This document shows, piece after piece, positions 15,348-22,259 of a stretch of 29,628 bases of DNA. The translations under genes were made by a program, and so were the position numbers. Each line of letters opens with the position of its first letter. The stretch's first letter is position 1. The notes below the pieces were generated by a model. The model saw nothing but the letters and a program-made list of their open reading frames with translations. It was not told the DNA's origin and ran no database searches. The DNA lies in assembly GCA_964556115.1 (NCBI GenBank), contig CAZKVC010000022.1:1-29628 (forward strand), given 5' to 3'. This DNA is from Parvularcula sp964556115. GTDB lineage: Bacteria > Pseudomonadota > Alphaproteobacteria > Caulobacterales > Parvularculaceae.

Positions 15348-16346
15348 ATGAACGCCGACGCAGCGCCCGCGACGAACTACACCGCCACCAAGGATGAGCT
15401 TCTTGAATATTACCGCATGATGCTGCTGATCCGGCGCTTCGAGGAGAAGGCGGGACAGCTTTACGGGATGGGCCACATCGGCGGCTTCTGCCACCTCTAT
15501 ATCGGTCAGGAAGCGGTGGTTACCGGCCTCGAGGCGCTGCGGAAGGAGGGCGACCAGGTCGTCACCGGCTACCGCGATCACGGCCACATGCTGGCCTGCG
15601 GGATGGATCCCAAGGGTGTCATGGCGGAGCTGACCGGCCGGGAGGGGGGCTACTCCAAGGGCAAGGGCGGCTCGATGCACATGTTCAGCTCCGAGAAGAA
15701 GTTCTACGGCGGACACGGCATCGTCGGCGCGCAGGTGCCGATCGGCACTGGGCTGGCCTTCGCGAACAAGTACCGCGGCAATGACAATGTCGCCTTCACC
15801 TATTTCGGTGACGGCGCGGCGAACCAGGGGCAGGTCTTCGAAGCGATGAACATGGCCGAGCTCTGGTCTCTGCCGGTCGTCTTCGTCATCGAAAACAATC
15901 AGTATGCCATGGGGACGAGCGTCAAGCGCGCTTCGGCGGAGACTCATCTCTACCGCCGTGGGGCGAGCTTCGGTATTCCGGGCAAGGAGATCGACGGCAT
16001 GGATGTCGTCGCGGTGCGCGAGGAAGCGCGCGAGGCGGTTGACCACGCGCGTGAAGGTGGCGGGCCCTTTGTCCTGGAGATGAAAACCTACCGTTATCGT
16101 GGCCACTCCATGTCGGACCCGGCAAAATACCGGACCCGCGACGAAGTCGACGACATGCGGAGCAAATCCGACCCGATAGAGCGCTGTAAACTGCGCCTGA
16201 TGGATGCCGGTGTTGCCGAGGACGAGCTCAAGGAGATCGACAAGGCGATCAAGGCCGAGGTGAAGGCGGCTGCCGACTTCTCCCTTGAAAGCCCGGAGCC
16301 GGCCCCCGAAGAGCTTTATACGGACGTCCTTGCCGACGCAGGCTGA
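15348..16346 (+). CDS. pdhA: pyruvate dehydrogenase E1 component, alpha subunit
   Basis: The alpha half of the alpha2-beta2 E1 enzyme, which decarboxylates pyruvate with thiamine diphosphate and passes the acetyl unit to E2 lipoyl groups. The 332 residues include LIRRFEEKAGQLYGMGHIGG, GYRDHGHMLACGM, the ThDP-binding motif from GDG (Asp155) to ENNQYAMGTS, and the phosphorylation-loop region YRYRGHSMSDPAKYRTRDEV. Length and motifs are full, and the SD GAAGGAG is strong. The odd point is context: no pdhB or pdhC follows. A GNAT gene overlaps its 3' end instead. Another two-subunit 2-oxo-acid E1 alpha is less likely, given the match to PdhA-type motifs. Confidence 0.93.
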   Translation: MNADAAPATNYTATKDELLEYYRMMLLIRRFEEKAGQLYGMGHIGGFCHLYIGQEAVVTGLEALRKEGDQVVTGYRDHGHMLACGMDPKGVMAELTGREGGYSKGKGGSMHMFSSEKKFYGGHGIVGAQVPIGTGLAFANKYRGNDNVAFTYFGDGAANQGQVFEAMNMAELWSLPVVFVIENNQYAMGTSVKRASAETHLYRRGASFGIPGKEIDGMDVVAVREEAREAVDHAREGGGPFVLEMKTYRYRGHSMSDPAKYRTRDEVDDMRSKSDPIERCKLRLMDAGVAEDELKEIDKAIKAEVKAAADFSLESPEPAPEELYTDVLADAG

Positions 16347-16806
16347 AGCTGCGGGGATCACGGTCCGCCCGGCTGACCGGGCGGACCTCGCTGGCATTTC
16401 GGCGCTTGAGAAGAGCTTCGAGGCACCCTCCGCCTATCCGCCTTTCTTCTTCGCCCAAGCTCTCAGGCATTTCGGCCGGGGTCTGATCGTCGCCGCTTAT
16501 CATGAAGAAGTGTTCGGCTACGTCCTCGGTGGTGGCGGTCAGGATGGGCATGCGTGGAACCTCTGGTCCCTCGTCGTAGGCGAGAAGTATCGGGGGCAGG
16601 GCATTGGCGGAAAGCTCCTCGAGGCCGCCTTGCAGCAATCAATCCGCGATGGCGCCCCTTCGGTCGCTTTGACCGTCAGCCCAAAGAATGAACCGGCCGT
16701 GGCGCTCTACCGCAAGTACGGTTTTGTAGCGACGGACCACCTGCCGGACGAGTTCGGCCCGGCGGAGGATCGCATCCTGATGGTCAGCCATCATGCCGAT
16801 CGCTGA
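16330..16806 (+). CDS. GNAT family N-acetyltransferase
   Basis: A GCN5-type acetyl-CoA transferase of about 158 residues. The fold reads ITVRPADRADLAGISALEKS at the N-terminus, then the acetyl-CoA pyrophosphate loop KYRGQGIGGKLLEAAL (the R/Q-x-x-G-x-G/A motif) and the C-terminal NEPAVALYRKYGFVATDH typical of RimI-like members. The start is uncertain: TTG 16330 overlaps pdhA by 17 nt, and TTG 16285 overlaps it by 62 nt. No good SD is seen, so translational coupling to pdhA is likely. Its end overlaps the next gene by 14 nt. The acceptor substrate is unknown. Confidence 0.85.
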   Translation: MPTQAEAAGITVRPADRADLAGISALEKSFEAPSAYPPFFFAQALRHFGRGLIVAAYHEEVFGYVLGGGGQDGHAWNLWSLVVGEKYRGQGIGGKLLEAALQQSIRDGAPSVALTVSPKNEPAVALYRKYGFVATDHLPDEFGPAEDRILMVSHHADR

Positions 16807-17722
16807 ACGCAGCCTCCGCCTGCCCTGGCCGATCGGTCAGTTGGCGGAACGCCAGGTCGATGCGTTTCTCTATGCCAGCCCAAAGGACAAGGCACTGTTC
16901 TCCGAACCCGCCGGCGAGCCGGGATTTGTGCCCCTCGATGGGGTGAATGCGCGCGTCTACGCTTCGCCCCTGACCCTTTACATAGGCGGGATGAGCGCTG
17001 TGCTTCTGGAACTGGCCGAGCCGCGGGTCAGGCACGGCGTCTGGGACCATTCGGTCTTCCCGGTCGATCCCGTTCGCCGCCTGCAGAGAACCGGGCTGGC
17101 TGCGATGGTGACGTTCTACAGCGCCAGGTCCGTGGCAAGCGCCATGATCGAGGGAATCAACAGGCGCCACACCTTGGTTGCAGGGCGGACACCGAACGGC
17201 GAGCCTTATCAGGCTGATGATCCGTCGCTCCTCCTCTGGGTCCAGGCGACAGCCGCCTACGGTTTTCTCGAAGCTTTCGCACGCTTTGGTCCCGGCCTGA
17301 CTGAACCCGAATGGGACAACGCGCTTCTCGAGGCAGTGCCGGTCGCCAAGGCCTACGGCGTCCCAAACCCTCCGGAGAGGAAGAAGGACGTCGACCGCCT
17401 CCTGGCCGAATGGACCCCGCGCCTCGGTCCTTCGGACATCCAGGACCAGTTCCTGGCGAAGATGAGAGTGGCCGCCGTTCTGCCGCGGCCCTTCACCTCC
17501 CTACAGCCGCTCTTCATTCGCGCGGCGGTGGACATGTTGCCCGAAGCCATCCGCGAGCAGCTCGGGCTTTCCGGGCACGGTCTCAGCGCGGCCCAACGCC
17601 GCCTCCTGCGCGCGGCCGTCGGAGCTTCGCTGAAGGTCCATTTGGGCAACCATCCACGAACCCTCGCGGAAAGGCGCATCGGCATCTTTGCAAACGAGGC
17701 GATCCCCTCTAGCCCCTCCTGA
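16793..17722 (+). CDS. oxygenase MpaB family protein (DUF2236)
   Basis: A 309-residue member of the family that includes fungal MpaB and the b-type cytochrome rubber oxygenase Lcp. The family core is clear: LLELAEPRVRHGVWDHSVF, then RRLQRTGLAAMVTFYSARS, then INRRHTLVAGRTPNGEPYQA followed by DDPSLLLWVQATAAYGFLEA. Mostly helical, no signal peptide. In most homologues I know, the WVQ triplet is WVH, so a conserved His is replaced by Gln; His in RRHTLVAG is kept. It overlaps the GNAT gene by 14 nt and its stop shares a base with the next start. Substrate unknown; haem binding is likely for the family but not proven here. Confidence 0.85.
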   Translation: MPIAERSLRLPWPIGQLAERQVDAFLYASPKDKALFSEPAGEPGFVPLDGVNARVYASPLTLYIGGMSAVLLELAEPRVRHGVWDHSVFPVDPVRRLQRTGLAAMVTFYSARSVASAMIEGINRRHTLVAGRTPNGEPYQADDPSLLLWVQATAAYGFLEAFARFGPGLTEPEWDNALLEAVPVAKAYGVPNPPERKKDVDRLLAEWTPRLGPSDIQDQFLAKMRVAAVLPRPFTSLQPLFIRAAVDMLPEAIREQLGLSGHGLSAAQRRLLRAAVGASLKVHLGNHPRTLAERRIGIFANEAIPSSPS

Positions 17723-18027
17723 TGAACGTCAAAGATCCACAATCGTGCGAGACCATGGACGAGGTGCGGGCAGGGGTGGATGCTCTGGACCGGGAACTCG
17801 TCACCCTGCTTGCGAGGCGGCAAGGCTATATGGAGGCCGCGGCGCGCATCAAACCGACACTGGACGACGTCCGCGTGCCGTGGCGCATCGAGGACGTGGT
17901 GGAGAAAGTGCTCGAAGATGCCCGGCAGAAGGGCCTTTCCGCTCGAATCGCGGAGCCGGTTTGGCGTGAATTGATCGAATGCTGCATCGCACATGAGGCG
18001 GATGCCTGGAAAAAGCTGCGTTCTTAG
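17722..18027 (+). CDS. AroQ-class chorismate mutase / PchB-like
   Basis: A 101-residue AroQ-fold protein. Chorismate mutase converts chorismate to prephenate; the close relative PchB also splits isochorismate to salicylate and pyruvate. Catalytic positions align as Arg16 (EVRAGVDALD), Arg33 (LLARRQGYME) and Lys44 (AARIKPTLDD), like Arg14, Arg31 and Lys42 of PchB. The usual Gln near the C-terminus is Glu92 here (IAHEADAW), seen in some mutases. The active-site loop length is PchB-like. Mutase versus lyase cannot be settled. ATG 17722 overlaps the upstream TGA by one base, so it is coupled to the oxygenase gene. Confidence 0.85.
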   Translation: MNVKDPQSCETMDEVRAGVDALDRELVTLLARRQGYMEAAARIKPTLDDVRVPWRIEDVVEKVLEDARQKGLSARIAEPVWRELIECCIAHEADAWKKLRS

Positions 18028-18105
18028 GGCATTGTAAAAGGCAACGAAAACAACATCTTAGTCCGAAGCCCAGTGTTTATGCGGGTTTGCGGCCTATAAA
18101 TCCCT

Positions 18106-18135
18106 TTGACGGGGCAGGAAAACGCTCTCTACCGT
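18106..18135 (+). promoter_or_regulatory. possible sigma-70-type promoter for the HU gene
   Basis: TTGACG (18106-18111) and TACCGT (18130-18135) are separated by 18 bp, about 45 bp ahead of the HU start. The -35 is a good match to the alphaproteobacterial TTGAC consensus; the -10 is weak. No other candidate stands out in this 153-bp gap. Confidence 0.35.
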
Positions 18136-18180
18136 GAGGCGACCGGCCCTGAAAGCCGCAGAAACAAAGGGTTTCCTACC

Positions 18181-18453
18181 ATGAACAAGAACGAATTCAT
18201 CGACGAAGTCGCGCGCAAATCCGACATGAGCAAGGCGCAAGCCGGCAAGGCCGTCGATGCCGTTTTCGACACGATCACCGAAGCGCTGAAAAAGAAGGAC
18301 GACGTCCGCCTCGTCGGTTTCGGCACCTTCTCCGTGTCGCGCCGGGAAGCCCGCGAAGGCCGCAACCCCCGCACTGGTGAGACCATCAAGATCAAGGCCT
18401 CGAACCAGCCGAAATTCTCGGCCGGCAAAGGCCTGAAAGACGCGCTCAACTAA
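18181..18453 (+). CDS. hup: HU family DNA-binding protein
   Basis: A 90-residue nucleoid protein that bends DNA as a dimer. It has the N-terminal helices (MNKNEFIDEVARKSDMSKAQ), the signature VRLVGFGTFSVSRREAREGR and NPRTGETIKI within the beta arm that grips the minor groove, then FSAGKGLKDALN. HU rather than IHF is favoured by the motif and length. ATG 18181 is chosen over an upstream in-frame ATG at 18106, because the family begins here and AAGGG precedes it. A terminator follows at 18492. Confidence 0.96.
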   Translation: MNKNEFIDEVARKSDMSKAQAGKAVDAVFDTITEALKKKDDVRLVGFGTFSVSRREAREGRNPRTGETIKIKASNQPKFSAGKGLKDALN

Positions 18454-18491
18454 GATGCGCAAGGGCGCTCTGCGCCAATCGATCAGGAAGC

Positions 18492-18535
18492 AAGCGCCAT
18501 CGGTCCCAACGCGGACGTTTGGCGCTTCTTTCGTT
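18492..18535 (+). terminator. rho-independent terminator after the HU gene
   Basis: AAGCGCCA (18492-18499) pairs with TGGCGCTT (18520-18527), and an inner GTCC/GGAC pair shortens the loop to CAACGC. The T-rich CTTTCGTTTT follows. It separates the HU gene from pyrG. Confidence 0.65.
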
Positions 18536-18629
18536 TTCGGGCCCGGTTTTCCGGCCGTTCAGATATGCGGGAAAAAAGCGCCCGGTGACGCTTGCCCATC
18601 AGCCCGGGTCAGGCTTAAGGCGGCCTCCC

Positions 18630-20276
18630 ATGACGCGGTTTATTTTCATCACCGGCGGCGTGGTCTCTTCGCTTGGAAAAGGGGTCGCATCAGCTGCGCT
18701 CGGCGCGCTTCTGCAAGCCCGCGGCTATTCGGTGAGGCTTCGCAAGCTCGACCCTTACATCAATGTCGATCCGGGCACCATGAGCCCGTACCAGCACGGC
18801 GAGGTCTTCGTCACCGATGACGGTGCCGAAACGGATCTCGACCTTGGCCATTACGAACGCTTCACCGGCGTTTCGGCGACGAAGGCCGACAACATCACCA
18901 CCGGCCAGATCTACCAATCGGTGATCGAGAAGGAGCGGCGGGGCGACTACCTAGGCGCCACCGTCCAGGTGATTCCGCACATTACCGATGCCATCAAGGA
19001 ATTCATCCGCTCCGAAGCGCTTGACGAAAATGGAAAGCCGGTCGACTTCCTCCTCTGCGAGATCGGCGGTACGGTCGGCGATATTGAGGGCCTGCCGTTC
19101 TTCGAAGCCATCCGTCAGTTCGGGAACGAAAGCCCGAGGGGCTCCTGCGTCTATATCCACCTGACGCTGATGCCCTATATCTCCGTCGCCGGAGAGATGA
19201 AGACCAAGCCGACCCAACACTCGGTGAAGGAGCTGCGGTCGATCGGAATCCAGCCCGACATTCTCCTCGTCCGGGCCGACCGCCAGATACCGGAGGGCGA
19301 GAAGAAGAAGATCGCGCTCTTCTGCAATGTCCGCTCCTCGGCAGTGGTGCAGGCGATGAACTCGCGCACGATCTATGAGGTTCCTCTCGATTATCACTCG
19401 GAAGGTTTTGATACGGAAGTTCTGGACGCGTTCGGTATTGAGGACGCACCGGCGCCGGACCTCAGCCGTTGGCGCGAGATCACCCGCCGGATCATCGCCC
19501 CCGACGGCGAGGTCCGCATCGCGGTGGTCGGCAAGTACACGGTTCTCAAGGACGCCTACAAATCCCTGATCGAAGCCCTCGCCCATGGCGGTATCTCGAA
19601 CAACGTCAAGGTAGCGATCGAATGGATCGACTCGGCGATCTTCGAGAGCGAGGAGCTGACCATCGAACGTCTTTCCGGCGTGCACGGTATTCTTGTGCCC
19701 GGGGGCTTCGGTGAGCGGGGCGCTGAAGGAAAGATCCTCGCCGCGAAGTTCGCCCGTGAGAGGAACATTCCCTATTTCGGCATCTGCTTCGGTATGCAGA
19801 TGGCCATCGTCGAGGCGGCGCGGAGCCTGCTTGGCGTGAAGACTGCGACCTCGAAGGAATTCTCAGATGACGGAGAACACGTGGTCGGGCTGATGACCGA
19901 ATGGGTCAAGGACGGGAAGGCCGAGACGCGGACGGAACTTGACGATCTTGGCGGAACGATGCGGCTGGGAGCCTATGAGGCGCATCTCACCTCAGGTTCG
20001 AAGGTCCGGCAGATCTACGGCGAAGACGTCATCTTCGAACGCCACCGCCACCGCTACGAGGTCCAGATGGATCTCGAGGAAGCGCTGCAGGAGCACGGCG
20101 TGCGGTTTTCCGGGCGATCGCCCGATGGTCAGCTACCGGAGATCATGGAGATCGACGGCCACCCGTGGTTCATCGCGGTGCAGTTCCACCCTGAACTCAA
20201 GAGCCGCCCCTTTGATCCGCATCCGCTTTTCGCAAGCTTCATCAGGGCTGCCCTCGAAAGGTCGCGCCTGGTCTGA
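18630..20276 (+). CDS. pyrG: CTP synthase
   Basis: Converts UTP, ATP and glutamine to CTP, the last step of de novo pyrimidine synthesis. The 548-residue protein begins MTRFIFITGGVVSSLGKG (P-loop synthetase domain) with RKLDPYINVDPGTMSPYQHG, and ends in a class I glutamine amidotransferase domain with Cys386 (GICFGMQ), His520 and Glu522 (QFHPELKSRP). Length is standard. The open frame extends back to 18519, but ATG 18630 matches all family starts and has an AAGG-type SD. It converges on the LpxR-like gene with 6 bp between stops. Confidence 0.97.
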   Translation: MTRFIFITGGVVSSLGKGVASAALGALLQARGYSVRLRKLDPYINVDPGTMSPYQHGEVFVTDDGAETDLDLGHYERFTGVSATKADNITTGQIYQSVIEKERRGDYLGATVQVIPHITDAIKEFIRSEALDENGKPVDFLLCEIGGTVGDIEGLPFFEAIRQFGNESPRGSCVYIHLTLMPYISVAGEMKTKPTQHSVKELRSIGIQPDILLVRADRQIPEGEKKKIALFCNVRSSAVVQAMNSRTIYEVPLDYHSEGFDTEVLDAFGIEDAPAPDLSRWREITRRIIAPDGEVRIAVVGKYTVLKDAYKSLIEALAHGGISNNVKVAIEWIDSAIFESEELTIERLSGVHGILVPGGFGERGAEGKILAAKFARERNIPYFGICFGMQMAIVEAARSLLGVKTATSKEFSDDGEHVVGLMTEWVKDGKAETRTELDDLGGTMRLGAYEAHLTSGSKVRQIYGEDVIFERHRHRYEVQMDLEEALQEHGVRFSGRSPDGQLPEIMEIDGHPWFIAVQFHPELKSRPFDPHPLFASFIRAALERSRLV

Positions 20277-20282
20277 GCGTTC

Positions 20283-21272
20283 TCAGAGCTTGATGCTGAG
20301 GGAGAGCGCGCCGAACGCATCGGCACCGTTCTGCGCCTCGTAACGTTCGGTACGGTGAACATAGGTCCAGGAAAGCTGCGCGCGGCCATAGGTCAGGGCA
20401 AGGCCCGCCTGGGCATCGGCGACGAAGCTGTTCTTTTCGACCCCGGTCTCGTCGTCACGGAAGAGGCTGCCATCGAGGAAGATATCGTGACCGACCACCC
20501 GGCCCTGAACGCCAGCGAAAGCGTACCACCCGAAGCCGGGGTTCTCAGCATAATGGCCGGAACCGGTGAGCGAGGGCCTGATCCGGGCAGGGCCGAAGTT
20601 GGGGTCGAGGCTGTCACCGATCCTCAGCATGCCGCCGGCGCGTGCGTTGACGGCGACATTGCCTAGCGAGAGACCAGCCGCAGGCGTGACTTCCCAGTCG
20701 AGCGTACCGACCTCACCCTTGGCCACGGGTGCGCCTTTCCAGTCATAGGAGAAGTTGATTGCAGCCTCGTTCTCGAGCTGGCTGTCCCAGCCCTGCGCCT
20801 CGATGAAGTCGAAGCTCCGGTGAAACCAGTTCTGGGTCTCTTCGGCCAGCGCTGCCGATCCGACGATGCCAACCTCGAGGGTGTAGAGATCCCAGCGGCC
20901 GTTCTTCTCGGTCAGAAGCGCCGCTTCGGCGAAGAGATGTCCGGCATAGGGATGGTCGCCGGGAAGGGGCTTGGCGGTGAAGATGTTTTCGGGCGTGTAG
21001 ATCGACTGGCCCGCGGCGAAGCTCCTGCGCACGGTCCCTTCCTCGGCCCGGAGGCCGCCGAGCCAGCGCTCGAGAGCGTTCGGCTTCACGGGCGCGGTCA
21101 CATATGCGAGGCGGAGGCCGTTGGTGTAGTGGCGGTCCTGGCCCGAGACGACATCGTTCTCGACGGTCGTCGTCAATGTCCCACGTTCATCGGCGGCTGC
21201 ATCCGCCAGCGAAGGCAGCGAAAGCGTGGCGAGAGCGGCGCAGAGGGCGGGGGTCGAAACGAAACGAGCCAT
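20283..21272 (-). CDS. LpxR-like outer-membrane lipid A deacylase family protein (DUF2219)
   Basis: A 329-residue outer-membrane beta-barrel with a signal peptide (LCAALATLSLPSLADAAADE). The LpxR family removes the 3'-acyloxyacyl chain from lipid A. Family motifs are visible: TTTVENDVVSGQDRHYTNGL near the mature N-terminus, containing the Asn-Asp pair that serves catalysis in Salmonella LpxR, then AAGQSIYTPENI and GDHPYAGHLF. The rest alternates like a 12-strand barrel and ends LSLSIKL, an unusual end for a barrel because the final residue is Leu rather than Phe. It has its own transcription unit, behind the terminator at 21347-21380. Enzyme activity is inferred from the family only. Confidence 0.82.
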   Translation of the reverse strand: MARFVSTPALCAALATLSLPSLADAAADERGTLTTTVENDVVSGQDRHYTNGLRLAYVTAPVKPNALERWLGGLRAEEGTVRRSFAAGQSIYTPENIFTAKPLPGDHPYAGHLFAEAALLTEKNGRWDLYTLEVGIVGSAALAEETQNWFHRSFDFIEAQGWDSQLENEAAINFSYDWKGAPVAKGEVGTLDWEVTPAAGLSLGNVAVNARAGGMLRIGDSLDPNFGPARIRPSLTGSGHYAENPGFGWYAFAGVQGRVVGHDIFLDGSLFRDDETGVEKNSFVADAQAGLALTYGRAQLSWTYVHRTERYEAQNGADAFGALSLSIKL

Positions 21273-21346
21273 GCCCGGCCCGTTTCAAGACTCGCGCCAG
21301 TTTGCACTTTGAGGGCGAACTCAGACAACCAAATACCCGCGAGGCG

Positions 21347-21380
21347 AAAGAGAAAAGGGCCGCAGCTTTCGCTGCGACCC
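21347..21380 (-). terminator. rho-independent terminator (minus strand) with GNRA loop
   Basis: Read on the minus strand: GGGTCGCAGC, loop GAAA, GCTGCGGCCC, then TTTTCTCTTT. The stem is 10 bp with one T-G wobble. It ends the small gene at 21433-21723 and insulates the LpxR-like gene. Confidence 0.88.
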
Positions 21381-21432
21381 TCTCTTCTTCTCCCAAACTT
21401 GTTTCGGCCTGGAGCTCAACGCTCCCGCCTTG

Positions 21433-21723
21433 TCAGGCCTCGACGCCGCTCACCGGGCGCGGCTCGAAGCCGAGCCTGTCCATGGCCTCCTCGCGCAGCA
21501 TGTTCCGTTGCTGCACACCGAGGTCGCGATAGTCCACCGGACGCTCGCGCTTTTCCGTCGCCCAGATATCGGACGCCACCAGGTCGATCATCTGGCGCTG
21601 GTCGGGGCTGAGGCCCGCCCAAGCTGCCGCGATCTCCTGGCCGCCGCGCTCACCCGGAACCACGGCCCCCGCCGCCGTTCCCATGATGATCGCCGTCACC
21701 GCTGCTTTCAGGATCATTCCCAT
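21433..21723 (-). CDS. small exported protein of unknown function
   Basis: A 96-residue protein. The N-terminus MGMILKAAVTAIIMGTAAGA is hydrophobic, either a signal peptide or one membrane helix. The rest reads AWAGLSPDQRQMIDLVASDI, ATEKRERPVDYRDLGVQQRN and MLREEAMDRLGFEPRP, a helical domain whose family I do not recognise. ATG 21723 is preferred because GAGG lies 8 nt upstream; an in-frame ATG at 21741 lacks an SD. Its SD lies in the 3' arm of a perfect 12-bp inverted repeat (21728-21777). A strong terminator ends the transcript. Confidence 0.72.
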   Translation of the reverse strand: MGMILKAAVTAIIMGTAAGAVVPGERGGQEIAAAWAGLSPDQRQMIDLVASDIWATEKRERPVDYRDLGVQQRNMLREEAMDRLGFEPRPVSGVEA

Positions 21724-21727
21724 ATCG

Positions 21728-21777
21728 ACACCCTCACGCACACACCGTCACGAAGAGAACCCTTAGCGTGAGGGTGT
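21728..21777 (-). promoter_or_regulatory. perfect 12-bp inverted repeat covering the ribosome-binding site
   Basis: On the minus strand ACACCCTCACGC (from 21777) is followed by 26 nt and then GCGTGAGGGTGT, which ends 4 nt before the ATG at 21723. If both arms are transcribed, the stem buries the SD (GAGG). It could equally be a dyad operator recognised as DNA. Confidence 0.6.
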
Positions 21778-21860
21778 AACGATGCCCTGAGCGCGGACGG
21801 CATAAATTGAAGAATGCGCGTTAACCCTGATGGGTATGCATCCTAAGAAAGGATAAGCGG

Positions 21861-21889
21861 TTGCACGGCGGCGGCTCTTCGGTTATGCG
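21861..21889 (+). promoter_or_regulatory. candidate promoter for rpmF
   Basis: TTGCAC (21861-21866) and TATGCG (21884-21889) are 17 bp apart, 32 bp ahead of the rpmF start. Spacing is ideal; the -10 is a partial match. A small hairpin (ATCCT-AAGAA-AGGAT) lies just upstream near 21839-21853. Confidence 0.4.
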
Positions 21890-21921
21890 CGCCGCTTCAT
21901 CGAATATGTTGGAGTGTCCCC

Positions 21922-22104
21922 GTGGCCGTCCCGAAGAGAAAAGTTACGCGCGCCAAACGCGGCATGCGCCGCGCCCATGACGCGCTGAGCCCTGCGCAGT
22001 ACATCGAGGACAAGCAGTCCGGTAACCTGCGTCGCAATCACCATATCGACCTGAAAGCCGGTACCTACAACGGCCGCCAGGTTCTTCCTCCGCAGGAAGA
22101 CTGA
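21922..22104 (+). CDS. rpmF: 50S ribosomal protein bL32
   Basis: A 60-residue ribosomal protein of the large subunit. It begins MAVPKRKVTRAKRGMRRAHD, the family signature, and ends YNGRQVLPPQED. No zinc-binding Cys pairs are present, as in other alphaproteobacterial L32 proteins. The start is GTG with a GGAG SD at spacing 6. In many bacteria rpmF sits between the DUF177 gene and plsX; here it stands alone, between its own promoter and a strong terminator, ahead of eno. Confidence 0.97.
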   Translation: MAVPKRKVTRAKRGMRRAHDALSPAQYIEDKQSGNLRRNHHIDLKAGTYNGRQVLPPQED

Positions 22105-22142
22105 GACCAGCCGGGCACGCTGCCCGGAAGCATCTCTCATAG

Positions 22143-22172
22143 AAGGCCGTGTCTCCTGGGCACGGCCTTTTT
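22143..22172 (+). terminator. rho-independent terminator after rpmF
   Basis: AAGGCCGTG (22143-22151) pairs with CACGGCCTT (22161-22169), and the T-run continues to 22172. It is one of the clearest terminators in the window and separates rpmF from eno. Confidence 0.9.
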
Positions 22173-22259
22173 GCTGTGACGAAACCGATTGCGAAGCGGG
22201 CCTTTGCGGGCTTCCCGAAAAATGGCATGGGGCTGGCGAGAGATAAGGAGCGCCCTTCC

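Noticed and set aside
15279..16397. A 372-codon frame antisense to pdhA
   Set aside because: It is a shadow of a clear pdhA with full motifs, with no SD or known domain.
16347..18027. A diverged pdhB hidden after pdhA
   Set aside because: The three genes there are clearly GNAT, DUF2236 and AroQ; none has transketolase-type motifs.
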